A DNA stretch of 16,186 nucleotides from Smithella sp. UBA2180 (GCA_002327415.1 DCVU01000083.1:1-16186); one strand, 5' to 3'; positions 6,759-14,726 are shown, numbered from the stretch's first letter. Program-made: numbers and translations. Notes: generated from the letters alone by a model not told the origin.

Positions 6759-7607
6759 ATGTTAAGTATTTTCAAGAAAACAGTATTGGCGATGGTAGCT
6801 TTCGCGCTGATGAGCGGAGTATCTTTTGCCGGTTCGTCAATTGTAATCAAAGGATCAACCACAGTTTTGCCTATTGCTCAGGGCACTCTGGAAGCCTTTA
6901 TGAAAAAACACCAGGAAGTGCAGATATCGCTTTCCGGTGGCGGATCAGGTGAAGGCATTAAAGCGTTAATAGACAAGACAACGGACATTGCCACATCATC
7001 TCGGGAAATTAAGAAGGAAGAAGTTGAACTGGCCAAGACAAAAGGTGTAAATCCTGTTGCCAATGTGGTGGCAAATGACGCGATTGTTCCGGTTGTGAAT
7101 CCCAAAAACAAAGTCAAAAATTTATCAGTTGATCAACTCAGCCAGATTTATCAGGGCAAAATAACCAACTGGAAAGAAGTTGGCGGCGAAGATTTAAAGA
7201 TTGTGGTCATCTCCCGCGATTCTTCTTCCGGCACATTTGAATCCTGGGATCATTTCGTAATGAAAAAAGCCAAGGTGACCCCCAAGGCGCAGATGCTGGC
7301 TTCTAATGGCGCAATCGTTACCGCGGTGGCAAAAAACCGCTATGCCATTAGTTATCTGGGCATTGGCTATGTCAACAAAAGTGTGAAACCATTGCAAGTA
7401 AATGGCGTAACCGCTTCCATTGCGACAGCTCTATCAAAAGAATATCCGATGTCCCGCGAGCTTTATATGTACACCGATGGCGATGCAACTGGTGACGTGG
7501 CGAAATATATTGCTTTTGTCAAATCTGCGGAAGGTCAGAAAATTGTTGTCAAAGAGGGTTTTGTTCCTTTGATGGATGCAAAGAAATCCGGTAAAAACAA
7601 GAAGTAA
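6759..7607 (+). CDS. pstS: Periplasmic phosphate-binding protein PstS
   Basis: This 282-residue protein is the phosphate-binding component of the high-affinity Pst ABC importer. A signal peptide covers residues 1-24 (Lys6-Lys7, a hydrophobic core, then VSFA before Gly25). There is no lipobox cysteine, so the mature protein is soluble in the periplasm. Binding-site loops characteristic of PstS are visible: GSTTVLP (32-38), SGGGSGEGI (59-67), TSSRE (79-83) and RDSSSGTFESW (153-163), whose serines, threonine, arginine and aspartate ligate phosphate. It is about 40 residues shorter than mature E. coli PstS and fits the compact PstS type common in Desulfobacterota and Gram-positives. AGGAGG sits 8 nt before the ATG. 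As the first gene after the Pho box it should be the most highly expressed. ArsC follows after 24 nt. Confidence 0.95.
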   Translation: MLSIFKKTVLAMVAFALMSGVSFAGSSIVIKGSTTVLPIAQGTLEAFMKKHQEVQISLSGGGSGEGIKALIDKTTDIATSSREIKKEEVELAKTKGVNPVANVVANDAIVPVVNPKNKVKNLSVDQLSQIYQGKITNWKEVGGEDLKIVVISRDSSSGTFESWDHFVMKKAKVTPKAQMLASNGAIVTAVAKNRYAISYLGIGYVNKSVKPLQVNGVTASIATALSKEYPMSRELYMYTDGDATGDVAKYIAFVKSAEGQKIVVKEGFVPLMDAKKSGKNKK

Positions 7608-7631
7608 AATATACGCCTTTAATGAATTGCA

Positions 7632-8054
7632 GTGAAAACTGGTTTTTTCAAGAAAAGCGTATTATTTGTCTGCACTCACAACGCGGTCCGGTCGCAGATG
7701 GCAGAAGCGCTTTTAAATAAAATTTACGGGGATCGGTATACGGCCTTTAGCGCCGGTTCCGATCCCACGCAAATTGATCCTCTTGTTATATCGGTGATGA
7801 GTGAAATTGGCATTGATGTCAGTAATTGTCGGTCAAAGGGATTAAATATTTTTAAAGATACCAAATTTAACTGTGTAGTTACGGTTTGCGATCAAGCCAA
7901 AGAATCCTGCCCGTATTTTCCGGGAGGAAATTTACACCTGCACAAAGGGTTTTCCGATCCATCAGAATTTAAAGGAAAGCCTGAAGATGTAATTAATGAA
8001 TACAGACGTATTCGTGATGAAATAAAAGATTGGATCGAAAAAGAATTTGGCTGA
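7632..8054 (+). CDS. arsC: Arsenate reductase, thioredoxin-coupled low-molecular-weight phosphatase fold
   Basis: This 140-residue protein reduces arsenate to arsenite in the cytoplasm. All catalytic marks of the Staphylococcus aureus ArsC type are present with a constant offset of four residues: Cys14 and Arg20 in the CTHNAVRS phosphate loop (Cys10/Arg16 in S. aureus), Cys86 and Cys93 in CDQAKESC (Cys82/Cys89), and Asp109-Pro110 as the general acid. The two extra cysteines separate it from ordinary low-molecular-weight tyrosine phosphatases and imply recycling by thioredoxin. The start is a GTG at 7632 with no clear ribosome-binding site. No other in-frame start fits before the phosphate loop. 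Its place between pstS and pstC, 24 nt after pstS, suggests co-expression with phosphate uptake and protection from arsenate entering by that route. No arsenite pump gene (arsB or acr3) or arsR is in this window. Confidence 0.9.
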   Translation: MKTGFFKKSVLFVCTHNAVRSQMAEALLNKIYGDRYTAFSAGSDPTQIDPLVISVMSEIGIDVSNCRSKGLNIFKDTKFNCVVTVCDQAKESCPYFPGGNLHLHKGFSDPSEFKGKPEDVINEYRRIRDEIKDWIEKEFG

Positions 8055-8078
8055 TATTAAATTTGACCGCCCGTATTT

Positions 8079-8342
8079 ATTGTGAAACTCCAATTCCGAA
8101 AGCGAATAACCTAAATACCCTGAAGGGCACCATGGGGTCACTATAGGCGCAGCGGAATTGGTAAGTTGTAATGAGACACGCTGAAAACAAACGAAGTGAA
8201 GTTTGAAGCGTTAGTCGAATTATCCAATAGCCAAAGGCTATTGGGAACAATCCCGCAACGCGGAGGGTATAATACCCCGCAGCGAGCTTTCGAATTTATT
8301 CCCAAAGCTTGCTTTGGGGTTTCATACCCGTGATTGTGAAAC
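8079..8342. repeat. Hairpin-rich non-coding element between arsC and pstC, flanked by 10-bp direct repeats
   Basis: The arsC-pstC gap (8055-8369) is 315 nt, far longer than other gaps in this operon, and holds no credible gene. ATTGTGAAAC occurs at both ends (8079-8088 and 8333-8342), each preceded by CCCGT. Between them are several hairpins: CCAATTCCG with CGGAATTGG (8090-8098 and 8153-8161), CCAATAGCC with GGCTATTGG (8224-8232 and 8236-8244, 3-nt loop), GGGTAT with ATACCC (8265-8270 and 8272-8277, inside partly pairing GCGG and CCGC), and CCCAAAGC with GCTTTGGG (8301-8308 and 8311-8318). CGAAAGC near the left end (8097-8103) can also pair with GCTTTCG near the right (8286-8292). It looks like an inserted composite repeat. 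In the transcript it could reduce read-through into pstC or protect the pstS-arsC message from decay. No T-run marks a classical terminator. Confidence 0.6.
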
Positions 8343-8369
8343 GCAGGCTTAATTCTTAAAGGAAATATT

Positions 8370-9257
8370 ATGAACAGACATACAAAAGAAATAATCATCA
8401 AGTATGTCTTTTTTACTTTCTCTCTCGTTTCTATTGTTGTCCTGGGTCTGATTGTTTTTTCTCTTTTCCGGGAAGGTCTGCCGATATTCGGCAAGGTATC
8501 TGTAAAAGATTTTTTATTGGGAATGGAATGGTATCCGACCTACGATCCGCCTTCCTTTGGAATTTTTCCTTTGATAATCGGTTCGCTGATCGTAACGATT
8601 ATGGCCACGAGTATCGCCGTGCCGCTGGGTGTGATGGCTGCTATCTATATTTCTGAAATCGCACCACAGGGCATTAAGGAAATTCTTAAATCAGTTATTG
8701 AACTTTTGGCCGGATTACCCTCCGTTGTCCTTGGCTTTTTCGGGATGGTTGTGGTGGCTCCCTGGCTGCAAGATACTTTTGATCTTCCCACCGGCCTGAA
8801 TATAATTAATGCTTCCATGATTCTGGCTATTATGGCCATACCGACAATTTCCAGTATTTCGGAAGATGCCCTTTATGCCGTTCCCCGTGAGTTCAAAGAA
8901 GCTTCGTATGCTCTGGGCGCCACTAAATTTGAGACCATTACACGGGTTATTATTCCGTCGGCTCTGTCCGGTATTTCCACGGCTGTAATGCTGGGCATGG
9001 CCAGAGCCATAGGAGAAACCATGGTGGTCCTGATGGTCGCCGGAGGTGCTGCCGCCATTCCTGAGGGTCTCTTTGATTCAGTTCGTCCGATGCCCGCAAG
9101 TATTGCCGCGGAAATGGGTGAAGCGCCTTTTCGCAGCGCCCACTATCAGGCGCTTTTTGCCATCGGTATTGTTCTATTTTTCCTGACACTGGCATTTAAT
9201 TTGATTGCCGATTACGTTTCCCACAAATTCCGGCAGATCGGGTCAGGGACACTTTAA
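8370..9257 (+). CDS. pstC: Phosphate ABC transporter permease PstC
   Basis: This 295-residue inner-membrane permease is one half of the phosphate channel and pairs with PstA. The N-terminal helix (about 11-33) is followed by a periplasmic stretch (34-65) with the GMEWYPTYDPPSFG pattern typical of PstC. Five further membrane segments follow, with the last at about 260-283. The cytoplasmic coupling loop EASYALGATKFETITRVIIPSALSGI (starting about residue 177) is the EAA motif that contacts the ATPase. The conserved GLPSVVLGFFG segment near residues 115-125 is also a PstC/PstA hallmark. AAAGGA lies 6 nt before the ATG. Its stop codon shares one base with the next start (TAATG), so translation of pstA is coupled. 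The 315-nt gap upstream sets it apart from pstS-arsC. Confidence 0.95.
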   Translation: MNRHTKEIIIKYVFFTFSLVSIVVLGLIVFSLFREGLPIFGKVSVKDFLLGMEWYPTYDPPSFGIFPLIIGSLIVTIMATSIAVPLGVMAAIYISEIAPQGIKEILKSVIELLAGLPSVVLGFFGMVVVAPWLQDTFDLPTGLNIINASMILAIMAIPTISSISEDALYAVPREFKEASYALGATKFETITRVIIPSALSGISTAVMLGMARAIGETMVVLMVAGGAAAIPEGLFDSVRPMPASIAAEMGEAPFRSAHYQALFAIGIVLFFLTLAFNLIADYVSHKFRQIGSGTL

Positions 9258-10147
9258 TGGAAAATATTATGAAGTCATTCAAAAATAATTCCATGCAGTG
9301 GCGATATTTTAAACAGTCTATTTTTTTCGGCGCTGTGCGTTTATCGGCATTTATTATCGCTTTGGCTCTGGGCGGCATACTGTTTTATATTATTGTGAAT
9401 GGAATCGGAGCAATAAGTTGGGACTTTATCACCAAGCCTCCTACGGATTCCATGACGAAGGGCGGGATCATGCCGGCAATTCTCGGCACGATTTATCTCA
9501 CCATCGGCGCAATTGCTGTTGGTTTGCCCCTGGGTATTGTGTCGGCTATTTATCTGACGGAATATGCCAGACAGGGCAAAGTGATCCGTTTGATAAAAGT
9601 CGGGATTAATTGTCTGGCGGGTGTCCCTTCGGTTGTTTTTGGTTTATTCGGACTTGGTTTTTTTGTGATCTTTTTGAAATTCGGATCGAGCATTCTGTCC
9701 GGTTCGCTCACTTTGGGTTTCCTGATTCTGCCGACAATCATCGGCGCGTCGGAAGAAGCCCTCAAATCTGTACCTCAGACTTTTCGCGAGGCGTCGCTAT
9801 CATTGGGCGTTTCCAAGTGGCAGACAATTTACCGTATTGTTTTACCCAACGCGTTGCCTGGAATTTTAACCGGCTCTATTTTGGGAATAGGCCGCGCCGC
9901 AGGAGAGACCGCGCCGATCATGTTCACCGCTGCCGCGTATTTCACCGCCAAACTGCCCGGTTCAATTTTTGACGAGGTGATGGCTCTGCCGTATCACATT
10001 TATGTGCTGGCCACAGCTGGCACGAACATTGAGGCGACACGGCCCATCCAGTTTGGAACAGTGCTTGTTCTGGTAGCGGTTGTTCTGAGTATCGACCTGA
10101 TCGCGATAATCATTCGCAGCTATATGAGAAAAAATAAAAGGTGGTAA
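9257..10147 (+). CDS. pstA: Phosphate ABC transporter permease PstA
   Basis: This 296-residue permease is the partner of PstC in the Pst importer. Six membrane segments are predicted, beginning at about 26-50. The central block AGVPSVVFGLFGLGFFV (about 121-137), the EAA coupling loop EASLSLGVSKWQTIYRIVLPNALPGI (about 178-203) and the following GRAAGETAPIMFTAAAYF stretch are typical of PstA. The protein ends in a basic tail, RKNKRW. The start overlaps the pstC stop by one base. A second ATG at 9269 is an alternative and would remove four residues. Two bases separate it from the pstB start, so pstC, pstA and pstB form a tightly coupled unit. Confidence 0.95.
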   Translation: MENIMKSFKNNSMQWRYFKQSIFFGAVRLSAFIIALALGGILFYIIVNGIGAISWDFITKPPTDSMTKGGIMPAILGTIYLTIGAIAVGLPLGIVSAIYLTEYARQGKVIRLIKVGINCLAGVPSVVFGLFGLGFFVIFLKFGSSILSGSLTLGFLILPTIIGASEEALKSVPQTFREASLSLGVSKWQTIYRIVLPNALPGILTGSILGIGRAAGETAPIMFTAAAYFTAKLPGSIFDEVMALPYHIYVLATAGTNIEATRPIQFGTVLVLVAVVLSIDLIAIIIRSYMRKNKRW

Positions 10148-10149
10148 GA

Positions 10150-10908
10150 ATGGATTCCGATATCATCATTAAATTGAATAAAGTTAACTTTTACTACGGG
10201 CAGTCGCGTGCCTTGACGGATATAACGATGAACTTCAGAAAAAACAAGGTTTCCGCTCTGATCGGTCCTTCCGGTTGCGGTAAATCAACACTGTTACGGC
10301 TTTTGAATCGCATGAATGATCTGATTGACGGGACCAGGGTCGAAGGAGAAATTCTCTTTGAGGAAAAAAATATTTATGCTCAGAATGTTGATCCGGTGGA
10401 AATACGCCGCAAGATAGGCATGGTTTTTCAAAAGCCCAATCCTTTTCCGAAAACGATTTATAATAATATTTCTTACGGTCCCAAACTAACCGGAATTGGC
10501 GTTGAAGATATGGATACTTTGGTGGAACAGAGTTTAAAACGGGCCGTATTGTGGGATGAAGTCAAGGATATTTTAAATAAATCCGCCATGAATCTTTCCG
10601 GAGGACAGCAACAGCGGCTCTGCATTGCCCGGGCGCTGGCAATGAAGCCGGACATTTTACTGATGGATGAGCCAACTTCAGCGCTCGATCCGATTTCCAC
10701 TGCCAAAATAGAAGAATTGATTGAAGAATTGAAAAAAAACTATACAATCATCATCGTTACTCATAATATGCAGCAGGCAGCGCGAATCTCCGATGAAACA
10801 GCATTTTTTTACCTGGGAAACCTGGTTGAGTATAATAAGACGGAAAAAATATTTACCAATCCAGATGTAAAGCACACAGAAGATTATATAACAGGCAGAT
10901 TCGGCTAA
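10150..10908 (+). CDS. pstB: Phosphate ABC transporter ATP-binding protein PstB
   Basis: This 252-residue ATPase powers the PstC-PstA channel from the cytoplasmic face and, with PhoU, takes part in signalling to PhoR. The Walker A is GPSGCGKST (39-47), the Q-loop glutamine is Gln94 in MVFQKPNPFPKTIYNN (the NPFP segment is characteristic of PstB), the ABC signature is LSGGQQQ (149-155), the Walker B is LLMDEP (170-175), and the switch histidine is His205. RLLNRMNDL (50-58) and the terminal DYITGRFG are also family marks. I choose the ATG at 10150, since AAAGG lies 8 nt before it. An in-frame GTG at 10141, inside the end of pstA, is possible but has no ribosome-binding site. Confidence 0.96.
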   Translation: MDSDIIIKLNKVNFYYGQSRALTDITMNFRKNKVSALIGPSGCGKSTLLRLLNRMNDLIDGTRVEGEILFEEKNIYAQNVDPVEIRRKIGMVFQKPNPFPKTIYNNISYGPKLTGIGVEDMDTLVEQSLKRAVLWDEVKDILNKSAMNLSGGQQQRLCIARALAMKPDILLMDEPTSALDPISTAKIEELIEELKKNYTIIIVTHNMQQAARISDETAFFYLGNLVEYNKTEKIFTNPDVKHTEDYITGRFG

Positions 10909-10929
10909 GCATCAACTGGAGGAATTACT

Positions 10930-11613
10930 ATGGAAGAAAGAAAGCACACAAGTTCGCATTATGAAATGGAACTGCAGGAAATAAAAAACGGCCTCATATA
11001 TCTAGGTGCGTTGACTGAAAAGGCTATTCATCTGGCCATGCAATCTCTGGCTGAAAGAAATACGGAGGTGGCGAATAAAGTCGTAGTAAATGATGATGAA
11101 ATTGATAAACTGGATACTGAATTGGAAGAGAGGTGTATCAGAATTCTGGCTTTACGTCAGCCTACGGCGATAGATTTAAGGTTTATTACTACGGCAATTA
11201 AAATTACCGGACATCTGGAAAGAATTGGCGATATGGCGGTGAACATTGCCGAAAAGGCGATTCAGCTCAATGAAGAACCAAAACTAAAACCTTATATTGA
11301 TTTGCCCCGCATGTCTGCCATTGTTGAAGAGATGGTCGGAAAATCTCTGGATTCTCTTATTAACGGGAATTTGGAGGTTGCTGAAAAAGTCAGACAGTTA
11401 GAACAGGTAGTGGATGACCTTAATGAACAAATATTCCGTGAGCTTTTAACTTTTATGATGGAAGATTCAAAATCCATTCACAGAGCGTTACTAATTATGC
11501 ACGTATCAAAAAATCTGGAACGCATTGCCGATCACGCCAAAGGTATTGCGGATATGGTAACTTATATGATAACCGGTGAAAATGTACGTCATCTTACAAA
11601 AGAGATAAGTTAA
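10930..11613 (+). CDS. phoU: Phosphate signalling protein PhoU
   Basis: This 227-residue, all-helical cytoplasmic protein forms two related three-helix bundles. Each bundle holds the metal-binding ExxxD motif of PhoU: HLERIGDMAVNIAEKA (Glu97, Asp101) and NLERIADHAKGIADMV (Glu197, Asp201). PhoU connects the transport state of PstSCAB to PhoR, keeping the kinase off when phosphate is plentiful. Length is close to that of E. coli PhoU (241 residues). GGAGG lies 7 nt before the ATG. It follows pstB by 21 nt and precedes phoR by 11 nt, so transporter, PhoU and kinase should be made together. Confidence 0.95.
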   Translation: MEERKHTSSHYEMELQEIKNGLIYLGALTEKAIHLAMQSLAERNTEVANKVVVNDDEIDKLDTELEERCIRILALRQPTAIDLRFITTAIKITGHLERIGDMAVNIAEKAIQLNEEPKLKPYIDLPRMSAIVEEMVGKSLDSLINGNLEVAEKVRQLEQVVDDLNEQIFRELLTFMMEDSKSIHRALLIMHVSKNLERIADHAKGIADMVTYMITGENVRHLTKEIS

Positions 11614-11624
11614 AGGGAATTCGC

Positions 11625-13370
11625 GTGAAGAAGAATTTATTTTACAAAATATTTTTTAGTTATCTTGTTATTATTTGCCTGTCTTTTTTCCTGCTGGATG
11701 TGTTCATGCGTAGTGAAGTAAAAGATGTTCTCACTTCACAAATTGAGACTGAATTATTTTCCTATTCTCAACTTGTTAACCTGACATCTTCAGGGAAAGC
11801 TTCCGAACAGTTAAAGCAAATAGCAAAGATATCTAATTCCAGAGTTACGCTGATTGATGCGCGTGGCAAGGTCTTCGCGGATTCGGAAAAAGACGCCGCT
11901 CTTCTGGAAAATCATCTGAATCGTCCTGAAGTGCAGGAAGCACGACTAAGGGGTACAGGCAAATCAGTCCGGTATAGTAATTCTATCGGGATTGATATGC
12001 TCTATGTGGCGGTAGCCGTCAAGGATGGTAACGAAATTACCGGTTATATACGTCTGGCTCGTCCTCTTCATGAGGTTCAGAATATAATAGACAAAGTATA
12101 TCAATATATTTTTCTTACAATATTCATAGTGGCGATTATTGCGCTTATTATAGCGCTTTTCTTCTCTTATCGTTTATATGAACCGATCAAAACAATGGAA
12201 ATATTTACTGAAAAATTACGGCAGGGCGAGCCGGTGGGAACGATTATTCTGGATACGGCGGATGAAACCAAGACACTGGCGGATAATATTAATTATCTGG
12301 TTGAAGAATTAAGAGATAAAATAAGAATTGCCAATGAAGAAAAAAGCAAGATGATGGCGGCCTTCACCAGTATGAACGAAGGTGTCTTGATTATTAATGC
12401 GCAGGATTTGATAGAGTTTATCAGTCCTGTTTTAAGCAATATGCTGGCGATTCAATACGGTGATGTGAACAGTAAGACATTGATGGAAGCTTTTCGCAGC
12501 GTTGATTTACAAAAAGCTTTCATGGAATTCAAGGAAACGCGCATGGGTGTGTCCCGTGAAATTACCCTGGGGAATATAGAACCGGTAATTTTAAACGTAA
12601 GCATTTCTGCCGTTAAAGATCATCCTGAAGAAGAAAAAACGATGATTGTCTTTCACGATGTAACACGGCTGAAAAAACTGGAAAAGATTAGAATAGATTT
12701 TGTGGCCAATGTTACTCACGAAATCAGGACGCCGCTTACGGCAATTATTGGCTATCTGGAAACAATCAAAGACGGTGCAATCAATAATATCGAGGAGACG
12801 AAAAGATTTATTGATATAATTTTAAAACAAGCCGAAAGGCTTAATCGTTTGGTTGAAGATCTGCTGACGATATCGAATGTTGAACTGGATGAAGTAAAAC
12901 TTAACTTCGAAAGCGTTTCGTTAAATACGGCCATAACTAATGTAATTTCTTTAGTAGAAGCGAAAGCGAAGACAAAAAATCTAACTATTCATAACAATGT
13001 GCGCGAAAATCTTGCGCCGATCAAAGCTGATAAAGATAAACTTGCACAGATATTTGTCAATGTTTTGGATAACGCGGTTAAATTTACACCGGAGTCAGGC
13101 CAGGTTATCATTGCGGCGGATGAAACTGACGCTTATACTGTGGTATCCGTAAGTGATACGGGAATTGGTGTTCCCAAAGATGAAGTTCAACGTTTGGGTG
13201 AGCGTTTTTACCGTACAGACAGGTCTCGTTCGCGGGATTTGGGCGGTACAGGTTTAGGTTTGTCCATTGTAAAACATCTGATGATAGCACACGGCGGCAG
13301 GATGGAGATCGAAAGCCAGTTGGGACGAGGCACGAAAGTATTTTTGTTTTTTCTAAAAGGTAATAATTAA
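11625..13370 (+). CDS. phoR: Phosphate regulon sensor histidine kinase PhoR
   Basis: This 581-residue kinase phosphorylates PhoB when phosphate is scarce. Order of parts: membrane helix 7-27; an extracytoplasmic region of about 130 residues (30-160); second helix 161-182; a HAMP-like linker (183-235); a PAS domain (about 244-345); the dimerisation and phosphoacceptor domain with ANVTHEIRTPL, in which His365 is phosphorylated; and the ATP-binding domain with the N box LDNAVKF (Asn483), DTGIGV (511-516) and GGTGLGLSIVKH (540-551). The large extracytoplasmic domain is absent from E. coli PhoR and resembles the Bacillus subtilis PhoR/WalK-like layout, so this kinase might also sense something outside. 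The start is GTG with AAAGGGA upstream. It lies at the end of the pst operon, while phoB is separate at the other end. Confidence 0.92.
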   Translation: MKKNLFYKIFFSYLVIICLSFFLLDVFMRSEVKDVLTSQIETELFSYSQLVNLTSSGKASEQLKQIAKISNSRVTLIDARGKVFADSEKDAALLENHLNRPEVQEARLRGTGKSVRYSNSIGIDMLYVAVAVKDGNEITGYIRLARPLHEVQNIIDKVYQYIFLTIFIVAIIALIIALFFSYRLYEPIKTMEIFTEKLRQGEPVGTIILDTADETKTLADNINYLVEELRDKIRIANEEKSKMMAAFTSMNEGVLIINAQDLIEFISPVLSNMLAIQYGDVNSKTLMEAFRSVDLQKAFMEFKETRMGVSREITLGNIEPVILNVSISAVKDHPEEEKTMIVFHDVTRLKKLEKIRIDFVANVTHEIRTPLTAIIGYLETIKDGAINNIEETKRFIDIILKQAERLNRLVEDLLTISNVELDEVKLNFESVSLNTAITNVISLVEAKAKTKNLTIHNNVRENLAPIKADKDKLAQIFVNVLDNAVKFTPESGQVIIAADETDAYTVVSVSDTGIGVPKDEVQRLGERFYRTDRSRSRDLGGTGLGLSIVKHLMIAHGGRMEIESQLGRGTKVFLFFLKGNN

Positions 13371-13447
13371 TTACTAGTGTATTAAAAACAGATTCCTTTT
13401 AGATAAACTATTATCCAAAATACTTTTTAAAAATGAGGAGAAATTTT

Positions 13448-13747
13448 ATGAACAATGAAACTCCCTGGTATTTAAAAAAATCACCTTTGGGTAATGCGTA
13501 TCAGCATTTTTCCAATGTTGCAAAACAGAAAACTGTTTTAGACGCGAAAACAAAAGAATTAATAAGAATAGCTGTTGCCTCCGTTTTTAGATGTAATCAT
13601 TGTACAGAACATCATATTAAAGACGCACTCGCTACGGGCGCCACAAAAGAGGAAATATCGGAAGCTTTGCTTCTTGCGTCATTGCAGGCAGCAGGTACTC
13701 AACTGAATTGGAGCAAAGAATTATTTGAAAAATATCTAAGAGATTAA
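13448..13747 (+). CDS. AhpD-like / carboxymuconolactone decarboxylase family protein
   Basis: This 99-residue helical protein has the AhpD-fold core. It carries the motif FRCNHCTEHHIKDAL, with Cys49, Cys52 and His55/His56, matching the CxxC...H peroxidase-type active site of AhpD-like proteins, preceded by KTKELIRIAVAS (34-45). Members are small thiol peroxidase or disulfide reductase-like proteins, or of unknown role. True decarboxylases of the family usually lack the CxxC pair, so a redox role is more likely here. I start at the ATG at 13448, since AGGAG lies 7 nt before it. The earlier ATG at 13433 would put that site inside the gene. It begins 77 nt after phoR and ends 40 nt before the DUF169 gene, so it may be read from phoR or from its own unrecognised promoter. 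Confidence 0.85.
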   Translation: MNNETPWYLKKSPLGNAYQHFSNVAKQKTVLDAKTKELIRIAVASVFRCNHCTEHHIKDALATGATKEEISEALLLASLQAAGTQLNWSKELFEKYLRD

Positions 13748-13787
13748 TTTAATTGAAATATTATTAAATAAGTGTTTAAAAAACAAT

Positions 13788-14612
13788 ATGGAAAGTTTAA
13801 TAGCAAAAGCGATTCAACTTAAGTATCAGCCGGTGGCACTGATGTGGTCCGATGAAAAACCTGCGGATACCATGCAGTTTTCCGAAGGCAAGTGGGGTTG
13901 TGTGATGTGGCTGGCTGTTCATGCGGCCAAGGGTAAAACCGCTGTTGCTGATAAGAAAACATTTGGTTGTTTCGGCGGCGGTGTGGGGTTGGGATTCGGC
14001 AACCAGTATAAATATTTCCCGGGCGGTGAAGAAGGATTTTGTCATTTTCTTTCCACCGGAAATGCTAAACGTCAGGGTGGAATGGAGATTGCCGAAAAAA
14101 TCAAGCCTTACATGACCCAGGAAAGTTACGATAATTTTCTGCATGGAGAGCGTTATATTAAGAGCGCGGATCGAGTCGAAAAATTTATCAATGCATTGCC
14201 TCTTACCGAAATACCAGCGACTTATGTTGTTTTTTGCCCGTTATCCGATATTGATCTGCCTAAAGAGAAACCGCAGACGATAATTTTCTTTGTTAATCCC
14301 GATCAGCTATCCGCTCTGATAGTTCTGGCCAATTACGGCCGCGGCGATAATGAAAATGTTATTATTCCCTACGCCGCCGGCTGTCAGACAATAGGCATTT
14401 ATCCTTATCGCGAAGCTAAATCAGCCAAGCCTCGTGCAGTTGCCGGACTTACCGATCTTTCCGCCCGTGTTTATGTTCGTAAGCAGTTGGGCGATCCTAA
14501 TTTAATGACCTTTGCCGTGCCTTTCGCGCTCTTCGAAGAAATGGAACGAAACGTTCCCGGTTCTTTTTTAGAACGTCACACTTGGCAGAGTTTGTTATCT
14601 GAAAATAAATAA
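13788..14612 (+). CDS. DUF169 family protein
   Basis: This 274-residue cytoplasmic protein belongs, by its pattern, to DUF169. It has the opening IAKAIQLKYQPVALMW (5-20), the conserved WGCVMWLAVHAAKGKTAV (36-53), TFGCFGGGVGLGFG (58-71) and late YAAGCQTIGIYPY. Conserved-looking cysteines are Cys38, Cys61 and Cys85 and one in the AAGC block. The family's function is not established. It is frequent in anaerobes, and the cysteines hint at metal or cofactor binding, which is inference only. No good ribosome-binding site precedes the ATG. It lies 40 nt after the AhpD-like gene, possibly co-transcribed, and 165 nt before the porin gene, which has its own promoter. Confidence 0.85.
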   Translation: MESLIAKAIQLKYQPVALMWSDEKPADTMQFSEGKWGCVMWLAVHAAKGKTAVADKKTFGCFGGGVGLGFGNQYKYFPGGEEGFCHFLSTGNAKRQGGMEIAEKIKPYMTQESYDNFLHGERYIKSADRVEKFINALPLTEIPATYVVFCPLSDIDLPKEKPQTIIFFVNPDQLSALIVLANYGRGDNENVIIPYAAGCQTIGIYPYREAKSAKPRAVAGLTDLSARVYVRKQLGDPNLMTFAVPFALFEEMERNVPGSFLERHTWQSLLSENK

Positions 14613-14694
14613 CTCACCTTCATCAAACCAGCAATCTTCAACTTTGATCAGAAGAAATTATTACCAACAGCAATATTTTTGTATCTTAACCGGA

Positions 14695-14726
14695 TCGTCA
14701 TCATTGTGTAACACAAAGAGTATAAA
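14695..14726 (+). promoter_or_regulatory. Candidate Pho box and -10 before the porin gene
   Basis: TCGTCATCATTGTGTAAC (14695-14712) fits the Pho box at about 12 of 18 positions and resembles the pstS box more closely: both contain GTCATCA and end in TGTAAC at the same offset. Eight bases later is TATAAA (14721-14726), a good -10. This would place the porin gene under PhoB with a leader of about 45 nt, which carries a small TCCC/GGGA hairpin near 14744-14755 and AGGAGG before the start. Confidence 0.55.

Noticed and set aside
7632..8054. Protein tyrosine phosphatase instead of arsenate reductase
   Set aside because: The phosphate loop alone would allow this, but the Cys86/Cys93 pair at the ArsC positions favours arsenate reductase.
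8055..8369. CRISPR array or riboswitch in the arsC-pstC gap
   Set aside because: The repeated pieces are inverted, not regularly spaced direct repeats, and I cannot match the structure to a known riboswitch class. The downstream genes would not call for one other than phosphate control, which the Pho box explains.
8141..8494. 117-codon minus-strand frame over the arsC-pstC gap
   Set aside because: It is formed by the hairpin-rich repeat plus the antisense of pstC, has no ribosome-binding site, and the translated product is low in protein character.
9610..9972. 120-codon plus-strand frame within pstA
   Set aside because: It is out of frame with the clear PstA permease, with no homology pattern of its own.
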